64,000 nucleotides of DNA, taken from JAVKBW01 sp040222995. GTDB taxonomy: Bacteria; Pseudomonadota; Alphaproteobacteria; UBA8366; Aestuariispiraceae. Position numbers and translations under genes: made by a program. This document shows, one piece after another, positions 50,846 through 59,177 of this stretch. The DNA lies in NCBI GenBank assembly GCA_040222995.1, contig JAVKBW010000034.1, positions 81,827-145,826 of the forward strand. Direction: 5' to 3'. Below the pieces are notes generated by a model. The model made no database searches, was not told where the DNA came from, and worked only from the letters and a program-made list of their open reading frames with translations. The number at the start of each line of letters is the position of its first letter. Position 1 is the stretch's first letter.

Positions 50846-51907
50846 ATGGCTGTCCGTGCGGATAACATCAACATCGTTCCCTTCGTCAGTGTCGACAACA
50901 TGATGAAGATTGTCCTGTCGGTCGGCATCGAGTCGTTTCTTCTCGGCCTGGCCGACTATATCGAGGAAGACTTCAAACGGTGGGAACTGTTCGACAAGAC
51001 GCCGCGCGTCGCGTCGCATTCACGCGAAGGCGTTATCGAACTGATGCCGACCAGCGACGGCGAGGAATACGGGTTCAAATACGTTAACGGGCACCCCAAG
51101 AACACGAAGGACGGCTTGCAGACCGTTACGGCCTTCGGCGTTCTTGCGAAGGTCGATAGTGGCTATCCGGTCCTGTTGACGGAGATGACCATTCTGACAG
51201 CCTTGCGGACGGCGGCGACATCCGCCCTTGTCGGCAAGTATCTGGCGCCGAAGAACGCGTCCTGCATGGCGCTGATCGGCAACGGCGCGCAATCCGAATT
51301 CCAGGCGCTGGCCTTCAAGGCGCTGCTTGGCGTTTCCGAACTTCGCCTGTTCGATATCGATTCCTCGGCGACAGAACGCTGTGCGCGGAATCTCGCCGAA
51401 TGGGGGTTCAGCATTACCGCCTGCTCGACAGCGCAGGACGCGGTTGAGGGCGCGCATATCATCACAACAGCCACGGCCGACAAGCAGTATGCGACGATCC
51501 TGACCGACAACATGGTCGGGTCGGGCCAGCACATTAACGCGGTCGGCGGCGACTGCCCCGGAAAAACCGAACTGCACAAGGATATCCTGATGCGATCGGA
51601 TATTTTCGTCGAATACCCGCCGCAAACCCGGATTGAAGGTGAAATTCAGCAACTGGCTGACGACCATCCCGTCATTGAATTATGGAAAGTCATGACCGGC
51701 GCGGTTCCGGGTCGCAGAAGCGCCAAGCAGATTACCCTGTTCGATTCCGTCGGCTTCGCCACAGAAGACTTCTCGTCCTTGCGCTATCTTCGCGATCAAT
51801 TGGGAAAAACCGGCCATTATCAAGAACTTGACCTGCTGGCCGACCCTGACGATCCGCGCGATCTGTTTGGCATGATCATGCGGTCCAAGGGCAATGGAAG
51901 TCCGTAG
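50846..51907 (+). CDS. Ornithine cyclodeaminase/mu-crystallin family protein
   Basis: A 353-residue protein of the ornithine cyclodeaminase family. Diagnostic segments: HPKNTKDGLQTVTAFGVL, LTEMTILTALRTAATSALVGKYLA and the NAD-binding CMALIGNGAQSEFQALAFKALLG. The layout fits the bacterial type that acts on ornithine (giving proline) or on imines; the exact substrate is unknown. ATG 50846 (MAVRADNIN) is chosen over the upstream in-frame ATG 50798, whose extension looks non-homologous. It stands alone between the ABC operon and cspA. Confidence 0.9.
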   Translation: MAVRADNINIVPFVSVDNMMKIVLSVGIESFLLGLADYIEEDFKRWELFDKTPRVASHSREGVIELMPTSDGEEYGFKYVNGHPKNTKDGLQTVTAFGVLAKVDSGYPVLLTEMTILTALRTAATSALVGKYLAPKNASCMALIGNGAQSEFQALAFKALLGVSELRLFDIDSSATERCARNLAEWGFSITACSTAQDAVEGAHIITTATADKQYATILTDNMVGSGQHINAVGGDCPGKTELHKDILMRSDIFVEYPPQTRIEGEIQQLADDHPVIELWKVMTGAVPGRRSAKQITLFDSVGFATEDFSSLRYLRDQLGKTGHYQELDLLADPDDPRDLFGMIMRSKGNGSP

Positions 51908-52110
51908 GCCGGTAGCATCGTTGCGGATTACGGGACAAACCATGCGGATTCATCGTTTGAATCCGGCGAAAAATGCGTCGGATTAACCCGTTTTTTCGTT
52001 GCAAGGATGGTACAGTCTCGAGAATTTTATCGCCGAAAACTACACTACAGCTTGCATTCGGCGCAGTATTTTGTAATTTCGCAACACGTTACGAAGTCGT
52101 TGGCGCTATC

Positions 52111-52116
52111 TATAAT
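52111..52116 (+). promoter_or_regulatory. Candidate -10 box of cspA
   Basis: A perfect TATAAT; the -35 region (GTTACG or a shifted TTACGA at 52089) is weak. It fits a leader of about 100 bases, as is common for cold-shock mRNAs. Confidence 0.4.
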
Positions 52117-52171
52117 ACCTGCTTGCGCGGTTAAACAGAGCATTCTTCCGGCATTGTGAACGTTATAAGAA

Positions 52172-52190
52172 ACATCACATTGGGTGATGT
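52172..52190 (+). promoter_or_regulatory. Hairpin in the cspA 5' leader
   Basis: ACATCAC/GTGATGT, 7 bp with a 5-base loop, 32 bases before the ATG and outside the purine-rich GGAAAAG ribosome-binding site. Its position suggests an RNA switch or stability element in the cold-shock leader; this is inference. Confidence 0.4.
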
Positions 52191-52222
52191 CTCGAAAAGT
52201 AATGTCGTGAAAGGAAAAGATC

Positions 52223-52432
52223 ATGGCTAAAGGTACAGTCAAGTGGTTCAACGCCACAAAGGGTTACGGTTTCATCGAACCAGAAGATGGTTCCAAGGAT
52301 GCTTTCGTCCATATCAGCGCAGTTGAGCGCTCCGGTCTGTCCGGTCTGAACGATGGCCAGAAAGTCACGTTCGACCTGGTTTCGGGTCGGGACGGCAAAA
52401 TGGCGGCAGAAAATCTGGTCGTCGTCGACTGA
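52223..52432 (+). CDS. cspA: Cold-shock protein (CspA family)
   Basis: A 69-residue single OB-fold cold-shock protein, an RNA chaperone. RNP1 (KGYGFIEP) and RNP2 (DAFVHISAV) are intact, with MAKGTVKWFNATKGYGF opening and NLVVVD ending. Length is normal. The ATG follows AAAGGAAAAG. The long leader with a hairpin upstream and a strong GC hairpin downstream (52442) make it a single-gene transcript. Which Csp paralogue of the organism this is cannot be decided here. Confidence 0.96.
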   Translation: MAKGTVKWFNATKGYGFIEPEDGSKDAFVHISAVERSGLSGLNDGQKVTFDLVSGRDGKMAAENLVVVD

Positions 52433-52441
52433 TTTTGCTTC

Positions 52442-52462
52442 GGGGCGGCCAATGGCCGCCCC
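52442..52462 (+). terminator. Intrinsic-type terminator after cspA
   Basis: Perfect 9-bp stem GGGGCGGCC/GGCCGCCCC with loop AAT, starting 10 bases after the cspA stop. The trailing T-run is weak (CTGCTTTC). It also lies 66 bases beyond the stop of the convergent globin gene. Confidence 0.7.
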
Positions 52463-52527
52463 ACTGCTTTCAGCCGGACAATTACCGGCTCTTCACTTGC
52501 GCTTTTTGTTCTGCGAGGCCGGCAGGA

Positions 52528-52986
52528 TTATCCCTGAAGGCCGGTTTTCGCGTTTCCACTGGCGCCGGAAACCCCATCCACGCCGAACATTCCCAGTTGC
52601 AGGCTTCGGGCGATCAGGTTCGCCCGGTCGATGAAAACCTGAGCGACGTCAGGTTCAAACAGCTCTCTGGCGCTTTCACCGAACATCTCCAGCCATCGGG
52701 CGAAATGCGCCGGTCGAACATCGGTCAGCGCTGCGTGTTTCCGCATCGGCTGACCTTCATACCGACCCGTCTTCAACAGGACCGATGACCAGAAATCGAC
52801 TATTCTCAGCAGATGCGGCTCCCAGTCGTCGCCGATCGCCTTTGCGAAGATCGGCCCGAGCTGTTCATCCTGCCGCACCCGGCCGTAAAAATGCCGGACA
52901 AGATCGTTGATTTTCTTCTCGTCAATCGCTGGATGGACCGGTTTCCGGTTTGCCTGCGCCGGCAATGCACGAAGATCTGGCGGCAT
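52528..52986 (-). CDS. Truncated hemoglobin, group III
   Basis: A 152-residue 2/2 globin. The group III pattern is visible: IDEKKINDLVRHFYGRVRQDEQLGPIF, DDWEPHLLRIVDFWSSVLL, the proximal-histidine region QPMRKHAALTDVRPAHFARWLEMF, and ELFEPDVAQVFIDRANLIARSL. Such globins bind O2/NO and are often linked to NO or redox stress. ATG 52986 has GGAAGG upstream; the frame runs back to 53061. It is convergent with cspA and divergent from the homocysteine methyltransferase-like gene, about 90 bases apart. Confidence 0.92.
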   Translation of the reverse strand: MPPDLRALPAQANRKPVHPAIDEKKINDLVRHFYGRVRQDEQLGPIFAKAIGDDWEPHLLRIVDFWSSVLLKTGRYEGQPMRKHAALTDVRPAHFARWLEMFGESARELFEPDVAQVFIDRANLIARSLQLGMFGVDGVSGASGNAKTGLQG

Positions 52987-53076
52987 TGATACAACCTTCC
53001 GCGGGGCTTCGAAAAAGGCGCTTTCTAAGCACCTCGTGTCTGGATTAACGTCTATCGTCACATTTGGGAACTAAAC

Positions 53077-53997
53077 ATGTCGTATACAATCATTGAGCAA
53101 CGCCTGAAATCCGGCGGCATCGTTATTCTGGATGGTGGCACCGGCACCGAACTGGAAAAGCGCGGCGCAAAAATGGACAAGAACGCCTGGTGCGGCCCGG
53201 CGACTCTGACGAATCTGGAGATCCTGACCGGCATTCACCGAGACTACATCGCCGCCGGCGCCGATATTATTACGACCAACACCTATGCTTCCTCCCGGCT
53301 CATGCTCGAACCGGCCGGTTTTGCAGACAGGTTTCTCGAAATAAACCGGGCCGCCGTCGCCGCGGCCCAAACGGCGCGCAGCGAAAGCGGACGCCCGGAT
53401 GTTCTGGTCGCGGGCTCCCTGTCGCATATGTGCCCGCAAGTACCGAATACGACCCAGACCGATCTTTCCCGGCTGCCGCCGGCGTCAGTGATCGCAGCCG
53501 GTATTGAAGAAATGGCCATGCTGCTGAAGGACGAAGGCTGTGATCTGCTGCTGCTGGAAATGATGTATGATCCGGACCGGATGAAGTTCGCCTTCGAAGC
53601 CGCGAAGAAAACCGGCTTGCCTGTCTGGGCCGGATTCTCCGCCCGGCGCGGCAAGGACGGGCAGGTTCTGGCAATGAAGGACAGCGATACACCGTTTGAG
53701 GAACTGTTAACAATTCTGGGGGAGTACGATGTCCAGGCCGCCGGAGTCATGCATTCGGAATCGAATGTAACCGGCGATGCGCTAAGCCTGCTGCGCAACA
53801 TGTTTGACGGTCCGCTGACAGCCTATCCGGATTCAGGCTACTTCACGATGCCGAACTGGAAATTCGAGAACATCATACCGCCTGCGGAACTTTATCGTTA
53901 CGCAACCGGCTGGGTCGAACAGGGAGTTCAGGTGTTGGGCGGGTGCTGCGGCCTGTCAGTAGACCACATCGCCGCCCTGGCACCGTTAAAGAAATAG
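53077..53997 (+). CDS. Homocysteine S-methyltransferase family protein
   Basis: A 306-residue TIM-barrel protein of the homocysteine S-methyltransferase (BHMT/YagD) family. Visible: GGIVILDGGTGTELEKRG, IAAGADIITTNTYASSRLML, DLLLLEMMYDP and the C-terminal zinc pair in LGGCCGLSVDHIAAL (Cys290, Cys291). The first family zinc cysteine, usually in a GxNC motif before the middle of domain 2, is replaced: the corresponding site reads GVMHSES (His226). Zn binding by His instead of Cys is plausible but unproven; methyl donor unknown. It stands alone. Confidence 0.87.
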   Translation: MSYTIIEQRLKSGGIVILDGGTGTELEKRGAKMDKNAWCGPATLTNLEILTGIHRDYIAAGADIITTNTYASSRLMLEPAGFADRFLEINRAAVAAAQTARSESGRPDVLVAGSLSHMCPQVPNTTQTDLSRLPPASVIAAGIEEMAMLLKDEGCDLLLLEMMYDPDRMKFAFEAAKKTGLPVWAGFSARRGKDGQVLAMKDSDTPFEELLTILGEYDVQAAGVMHSESNVTGDALSLLRNMFDGPLTAYPDSGYFTMPNWKFENIIPPAELYRYATGWVEQGVQVLGGCCGLSVDHIAALAPLKK

Positions 53998-54018
53998 GAT
54001 AAAGCGACAGAAGACCGA

Positions 54019-54516
54019 TCAGAGATATCCGAACGGCTTGGTCTTCGTCATCTCTTTCTTCTGGCGTTTGGCGACACGCTTCATCAGCCGTCCGCCGTCC
54101 TTGGATATGCCCAGTTGATCGGGGAACGGAGGACCCTTGCTCGTGCGGTCGACGAGACCGACTTCCGAAAGCTGGATCAGCAGACGCCGGATAGATTCCC
54201 GGGACAGGCCGAGGTTTCCAAAAATCTCGAAAAGAGCGGACTGGCTCAACAGCGGATAGGTCTTCAGGTTGCCGGCCGTATCCACGTTAAACTTTCGCAA
54301 AAGACTTAGGTGTTTTTTCTCATTCATTTCCTCAGCATCGTATTCGGTGAGGAACAACAAGATAGAATAGGCGGGGTATCCGTAAAGTTGCGCCGCTTCG
54401 CCATCAGCGACATTGGCTTTCGCCAGAGTTTTTCCCAGTTCGGTTTGGTAGCTGCGCATAGCAAGAGCCCCTGCTGCGAGCACCGAAAAATCTGTGTCGT
54501 CTGTTGTTTTGGCCAC
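54019..54516 (-). CDS. Putative winged-helix DNA-binding protein
   Basis: A 165-residue soluble protein. A central segment resembles a winged helix: LLSQSALFEIFGNLGLSRESIRRLLIQLSEVGLVDRTSKGP (about residues 87-127), as in MarR- or PaaX-like regulators. The N-terminal part is helical, and the tail is basic (KRVAKRQKKEMTKTK), suiting DNA contact. No effector domain is recognised. It is convergent with the homocysteine methyltransferase-like gene, whose stop is 21 bases away. Function unknown. Confidence 0.6.
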   Translation of the reverse strand: MAKTTDDTDFSVLAAGALAMRSYQTELGKTLAKANVADGEAAQLYGYPAYSILLFLTEYDAEEMNEKKHLSLLRKFNVDTAGNLKTYPLLSQSALFEIFGNLGLSRESIRRLLIQLSEVGLVDRTSKGPPFPDQLGISKDGGRLMKRVAKRQKKEMTKTKPFGYL

Positions 54517-54838
54517 CCTGCGACCTCCCTTAACTGTCCAATTAATCTTTTTCTACTCTCAGGCGCTAATTGAAAGCAGGCTGTCAGACCTGTTCCCCCT
54601 CCCCAAGAAGCACCCGGGAACCGCACATACTAAGCCGTATCATCAACACTGTGAACAACAGATCAAAAAACCGCTTCTCACGTTATATTGAAATACTGGT
54701 AAAGTATGGTGTCATACCCACATACACTGACGAAATATGCTGAGAAATCAATACTGGTCGTGGTATTTCTAGCCTTTTCCGTCGGAAAAAGGCAAAAAGG
54801 CGACACAGCTTCACCATTTGGATCGAATGGACCCGTAA
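54517..54838. other. Divergent intergenic region between the winged-helix gene and gpmI
   Basis: 322 bases, AT-rich for this backbone. There is an imperfect hairpin at 54772-54793 (GCCTTTTCC-GTC-GGAAAAAGGC) about 45 bases before the gpmI ATG. Promoters of both genes must be here; none is clear enough to call. Confidence 0.4.
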
Positions 54839-56398
54839 ATGGAAATAACTTCCCCGTCAGACAAAGGCCCCGTCGTTTTGTGTATCCTCGATGGCTGGGG
54901 CGATCGAAGGGGCGGTGACGATAATGCTATCGCCGCAGCGGGCACACCTGTCCTGGACCGGTTGCTGGCGTCGTCCACCCGGTCTCAGCTCGATGCATCG
55001 GAAGGGTTCGTTGGCTTGCCGAGCGGCCAGATGGGGAATTCCGAAGTGGGCCACATGAATATCGGCGCCGGCCGGGTCGTATTGCAGGATTTGCCCCAGA
55101 TCAATCTGTCGATCGAGTCGGGCGAGTTTATAAACCTGCCCGTTTTACGTGAAACGATTGTCGATTTGAAACAGACAGGCGGCATAGCGCATATAGCAGG
55201 ATTGCTGTCGCCCGGAGGGGTACATTCCCATCAGGACCACATCGCCGCTGTTGTGGAATTGTTCCAGTCTAACGGCATCCCCGTTGCGGTACACGCCTTT
55301 CTCGACGGTCGGGATTGTCCCCCCTCAAGGGCAAGGGCTTATGTCGAACAATTCGAAACTGCCTTCCCCGGCGCGATAAAAACCGTTTGCGGCCGGTATT
55401 TCGCCATGGACCGGGACAACAAATGGGGCCGAACGAAGCGGGCATTCGATCTGCTGACAACCGGTCATGGCGACCGCAATGTTCCGGACGCCATTACCGC
55501 CGTTACCGAAGCATACGCCGCCGGCGAAACGGATGAGTTTGTTCAGCCGACGTCGGTTGGCGGTTTCCAGGGAATGCGTGACGGCGATGCGCTTGTCATG
55601 ATGAATTTCAGGGCAGACCGCGCCCGTCAGATCATGGCCGCCCTGATCGATCCTTCCTTCGACAAGTTCGACCGGAAACAGGCGCCGGATTTCTGCCACC
55701 GCATCAGTCTTACCGAATATTCCGAGGCCCTGACACGGCTAAGCGAGGTTCTGTTTCCGCCAGCGGACATCATCAACACGCTGGGCGATGTGGTTTCCCG
55801 CAACGGATTGCGTCAGCTCCGGATTGCCGAAACGGAAAAATACGCTCATGTGACGTTCTTTCTGAACGGGGGGCGCGAAGACACGCTGGAGGGTGAGGAT
55901 CGTGTGCTGATCCCCTCGCCCGACGTGGCAACCTACGATCTGCAGCCGGAAATGTCGGCCAACGAGCTGACCGACGAACTCGTGGCGAGAATCAAGTCAG
56001 GAATGTACGCCCTGATTGTCGTCAACTACGCAAACCCGGATATGGTGGGGCATACCGGCGTATTCGATGCCGCCGTAAAAGCCGTTGAAACCGTCGACGC
56101 CTGCATCGGGCGCGTTCAGAAAGCGCTGGCGGAAACGCATGGCGTTCTGCTGGTAACTGCCGATCACGGCAATATTGAAATGATGAAGGATCCGACTACC
56201 GGTGCGCCGCACACAGCGCATACGATCAACCGTGTACCGTTCGCAATCGCAGGCATTCCGGACGGAACGAAAGTTCACGACGGCCGGCTGGCGGATATTG
56301 CGCCGACGGTACTGACCCTCATGGGGCTGCCAATTCCGGATGAAATGACCGGCAACCCGCTGCTGGGCGCGGATTCCGGTCGACAGGCAGCCGAATAG
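54839..56398 (+). CDS. gpmI: 2,3-bisphosphoglycerate-independent phosphoglycerate mutase
   Basis: A 519-residue Mn-dependent iPGM, interconverting 3- and 2-phosphoglycerate in glycolysis. The alkaline-phosphatase-like active site is visible: VVLCILDGWG, SGQMGNSEVGHMNIGAGRVV with the nucleophile Ser, the insertion domain (HSHQDHIAAV, FLDGRDCPPSRARAYVEQFE) and the C-terminal metal site VTADHGNIEMM ... APHTAHTINRVP. Length is normal. It begins a plus-strand run gpmI-envC-ctpA-deacetylase-rppH, with envC starting 16 bases after it. Confidence 0.97.
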   Translation: MEITSPSDKGPVVLCILDGWGDRRGGDDNAIAAAGTPVLDRLLASSTRSQLDASEGFVGLPSGQMGNSEVGHMNIGAGRVVLQDLPQINLSIESGEFINLPVLRETIVDLKQTGGIAHIAGLLSPGGVHSHQDHIAAVVELFQSNGIPVAVHAFLDGRDCPPSRARAYVEQFETAFPGAIKTVCGRYFAMDRDNKWGRTKRAFDLLTTGHGDRNVPDAITAVTEAYAAGETDEFVQPTSVGGFQGMRDGDALVMMNFRADRARQIMAALIDPSFDKFDRKQAPDFCHRISLTEYSEALTRLSEVLFPPADIINTLGDVVSRNGLRQLRIAETEKYAHVTFFLNGGREDTLEGEDRVLIPSPDVATYDLQPEMSANELTDELVARIKSGMYALIVVNYANPDMVGHTGVFDAAVKAVETVDACIGRVQKALAETHGVLLVTADHGNIEMMKDPTTGAPHTAHTINRVPFAIAGIPDGTKVHDGRLADIAPTVLTLMGLPIPDEMTGNPLLGADSGRQAAE

Positions 56399-56414
56399 CG
56401 TTAGGATTCCGCCC

Positions 56415-57659
56415 ATGGCGGGACGGACACATCTCGATATCGGCACGGCGATGGTTATGGTCGTGGCATGCGCCCTGTCATTCGGCCTTGTGACAGGTAT
56501 TGCGGCCGCACAGGAGTCCGAGGTTTCCAAAGAAACCCTCGAAGAAACAGAAGCGGCGCTCGGTCAGACCAGGGAGGAACGCGCCAAACTCGCCGAGCAG
56601 CGCGAGGCCGTGGCCCAGGAATTGCGCCAGTTACGGCAGGAAATGATTCTGGCCGCCCGCGACACGCAGGAGCGCGAAGCCATCGTTTCGCGCCTCGAAA
56701 GCCAACTGCAAGCGCTGGAAAGTGAAAAGACAAACCGGCGGCAGGCCCTTACGGAACGGCAGCAAAGCCTGTCCGGAACGCTCGGCGCGCTGATGCGGCT
56801 GTCCAGAACGCCGGCAACGGCGGTTCTGCTTCGCCCGGACCCGCCGCTGGACACGGTACGAAGCGCGGTTCTCATGAAAGCCGCCGTGCCGTCGTTGCGC
56901 GACCAGGCGGATATTCTGCAGGAAGAGCTGGCCGCCCTTGAAGCTGTCGAGGACGATATCGGCGCAAAACTGGCGACCCTGACGCGTGCCGAGGAGGAAC
57001 TGGTCGCCCAGCGTAAACGCCTTGAAGAGCTGATATCCCGCAAGCGCGGCATTCTGGCCGAAACGACGGCTGCCTTCGATTCTGCACAGCAACGGGTTCA
57101 GGAACTTGCGTCGAAGGCTGAGTCCTTGCGCGATCTGCTGGCCAGCCTGTCGCAGGACGACTTGCCGAGAGCGCCAAAATCCCCTGAATCGGAATCCGCC
57201 ACCGACCTACCCGATGTGGAGCCCCTTATCGAGGCGAAACCGGATGGATTGCGGCCGTTTCCCGCAAACGGTCACATAACCCGCCCCGTCAACGGTTCCA
57301 TCGTCAGCAGGTATGGCGACGACACAGGGTTTGGACAGACCAGTAAAGGAATCGTTATCAGGCCGCGAGCCGGCGCACAGATTGTCGCACCCTTCGACGG
57401 CAGGGTCGTCTTCGCCGGCGCCTTTCAAACCCTTGGCAACATATTGATAATCGAACACTCAGGAGGGTATCATACTGTTCTGGCAGGGTTTTCTCGGATC
57501 GACAGCGTTGCCGGACAGTGGTTGCTGGCGGGAGAGCCCGTTGGCGTTGCCGCTCAGACATTCACCGCCATTGCCGGATCCGAGAACCGGCCCGGCGTCT
57601 ATATCGAACTACGGCGCGATGGACAGCCGGTCAATCCGCTAAAGTGGTTGTCTTCGTAA
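56415..57659 (+). CDS. envC: EnvC-like murein hydrolase activator
   Basis: A 414-residue exported protein. A signal-type helix (residues ~12-33, ending IAAAQES) is followed by a long coiled coil (~35-250, repeated EETEAAL and LAEQREAVAQELRQ heptads) and a LytM/M23 domain (~300-410; GIVIRPRAGAQIVAPFDGRVVFAGAFQTLGNILIIEHSGGYHTVL, quoted only in part by its motif core). The domain lacks the catalytic His/Asp zinc ligands, as in EnvC, which activates amidases for cell separation instead of cutting murein. It follows gpmI and precedes ctpA in a conserved order. Confidence 0.9.
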   Translation: MAGRTHLDIGTAMVMVVACALSFGLVTGIAAAQESEVSKETLEETEAALGQTREERAKLAEQREAVAQELRQLRQEMILAARDTQEREAIVSRLESQLQALESEKTNRRQALTERQQSLSGTLGALMRLSRTPATAVLLRPDPPLDTVRSAVLMKAAVPSLRDQADILQEELAALEAVEDDIGAKLATLTRAEEELVAQRKRLEELISRKRGILAETTAAFDSAQQRVQELASKAESLRDLLASLSQDDLPRAPKSPESESATDLPDVEPLIEAKPDGLRPFPANGHITRPVNGSIVSRYGDDTGFGQTSKGIVIRPRAGAQIVAPFDGRVVFAGAFQTLGNILIIEHSGGYHTVLAGFSRIDSVAGQWLLAGEPVGVAAQTFTAIAGSENRPGVYIELRRDGQPVNPLKWLSS

Positions 57660-57785
57660 ACGATTAGGTACACGTTATTTACCGCATGGGCCCGGATCCT
57701 TTTTGGGATATTGAGGCAAACAGTCAGGTTTGACGCGGTTTTCCAACAGCCGACGCATCCAGGTGACGAGACGAGGAAATCAACG

Positions 57786-59108
57786 ATGAAGCGATTGAAC
57801 AGGGTTTTTCTGGGCCTCGGCACGGCCACACTGCTAATGACCAGTGCGCCTGCCTTTTCGGCAACCGATGAAGAACCGGATACTTATGAACTGCTGGACC
57901 TGTTCGGCGAGGTGTTTGAGCTGGTTCGGGAAGAGTATGTTGAAGGCGTAACCGACAAGCAGCTCATTGAGGCCGCCATCCAGGGCATGCTGAGCGACCT
58001 CGACCCGCATTCTGTTTATCTGAATGACGAACATTTCAAATCGATGCGGCAACAGACACGCGGAGAATTCGGCGGTCTGGGGATCGAAGTCACGATGGAT
58101 GAAACAGGATATGTCCGGGTTGTCGCGCCAATCGACGACACGCCTGCCTTTCGGGCCGGCATCGAATCCGGCGACATGATCACGCATATCGACGATGAAT
58201 CGGTTCAGGGGCTGACCCTCGACAAGGCCGTTGAAAAGATGCGCGGCAAGGTCGGCAGCGAGATTCGCCTGACCATCAGCCGGGGCGATACGGATCCGTT
58301 CGATGTGACAATCGTTCGCGACAGAATCAAAATCCAGTCGGTTAGAAGCCGGCTTGAGGAAGACATCGCCTATATTCGGATTTCGAGCTTCTCCGGCCAG
58401 ACGCAGGACGGACTGGATAAGGAAATCGCCAAACTGCGGGAAGAAAAACCCGATCTGCGCGGACTTGTTCTCGATCTGAGAAACAATCCCGGCGGACTGC
58501 TCGATCAGGCGATTTCCGTATCGGATACATTCCTTGAAAAAGGCGAAATCGTCTCGACCCGTGGCCGGGATGCGGACAATGCCCAGCGTTTTCAGGCTAC
58601 GCCGGGCGATGAGTTTTCCGAACTGCCGATCGTCGTGCTGATTAACGGCGGGTCGGCGAGCGCATCGGAAATCGTCGCCGGCGCGCTGCAGGACCATGGC
58701 CGCGCCATCATCATGGGCACACCGTCCTTCGGTAAAGGCTCGGTGCAGACGATCATGCCGCTAAGCCGGGGTTCCGCTGCTATTAAACTGACGACACAGC
58801 GTTACTACACGCCTAGCGGCCGGTCGATCCAGCAGCTCGGCATCAATCCCGATATTCTTGTTGAACGGGCCAAGGTTGAACTGCTGGAAAGAGTAACCAA
58901 CAGGACGGAAGCGTCACTGCGCGGTTCTCTGCTGAATGAGCAGGCGCCGGCGGAAGGCGATGAACAGGACGGGAACGCCAACACTGAAGAAATCGACGAA
59001 AGTGTGGACGCGCCGGAGATCACGACCGACGTTGACGACTATCAACTCGCCCGGGCCATTGACCTGATCCGTGGCATTTCGCTTTATACGGCCCGTGCCG
59101 TAAACTGA
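57786..59108 (+). CDS. ctpA: C-terminal processing peptidase (S41)
   Basis: A 440-residue exported protease. The signal (MKRLNRVFLGLGTATLLMTSAPAFSA) is followed by an N-terminal helical part, a PDZ domain (~95-175; GEFGGLGIEVTMDETGYVRVV and IDDTPAFRAGIESGDMITHIDDESV) and the S41 catalytic domain with the Ser in NGGSASASEIVAGAL and the Lys in SFGKGSVQT. It cleaves C-terminal tails in the periplasm. The tail is acidic (~400-440). ATG 57786 gives the signal peptide. An 11-bp GC hairpin follows the stop, before the deacetylase. Confidence 0.94.
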   Translation: MKRLNRVFLGLGTATLLMTSAPAFSATDEEPDTYELLDLFGEVFELVREEYVEGVTDKQLIEAAIQGMLSDLDPHSVYLNDEHFKSMRQQTRGEFGGLGIEVTMDETGYVRVVAPIDDTPAFRAGIESGDMITHIDDESVQGLTLDKAVEKMRGKVGSEIRLTISRGDTDPFDVTIVRDRIKIQSVRSRLEEDIAYIRISSFSGQTQDGLDKEIAKLREEKPDLRGLVLDLRNNPGGLLDQAISVSDTFLEKGEIVSTRGRDADNAQRFQATPGDEFSELPIVVLINGGSASASEIVAGALQDHGRAIIMGTPSFGKGSVQTIMPLSRGSAAIKLTTQRYYTPSGRSIQQLGINPDILVERAKVELLERVTNRTEASLRGSLLNEQAPAEGDEQDGNANTEEIDESVDAPEITTDVDDYQLARAIDLIRGISLYTARAVN

Positions 59109-59118
59109 TAGGGGCTCA

Positions 59119-59147
59119 CCTCCGGACGGGATCGTTCCGTCCGGAGG
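59119..59147 (+). terminator. Long GC hairpin between ctpA and the deacetylase gene
   Basis: Perfect 11-bp stem CCTCCGGACGG/CCGTCCGGAGG with a 7-base loop, 10 bases after the ctpA stop. No U-tract follows, so it may lower read-through or protect the ctpA mRNA 3' end rather than end transcription fully. Confidence 0.6.
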
Positions 59148-59177
59148 AAAGCGTAACAGGCGATAGGGGGACCAGCC

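Larger units (their letters stand above)
51908..52222. other. Intergenic region upstream of cspA (long leader)
   Basis: 315 bases without a gene. It contains a perfect -10 box TATAAT (52111-52116), implying a start near 52123 and an mRNA leader of about 100 bases, and a hairpin at 52172-52190. The earlier part (51910-52080) shows nothing recognised. Confidence 0.5.

Noticed and set aside
54772..54793. Hairpin GCCTTTTCC/GGAAAAAGGC as terminator
   Set aside because: Imperfect stem and no U-tract on either strand; it lies in a promoter region of divergent genes, so termination is unlikely.
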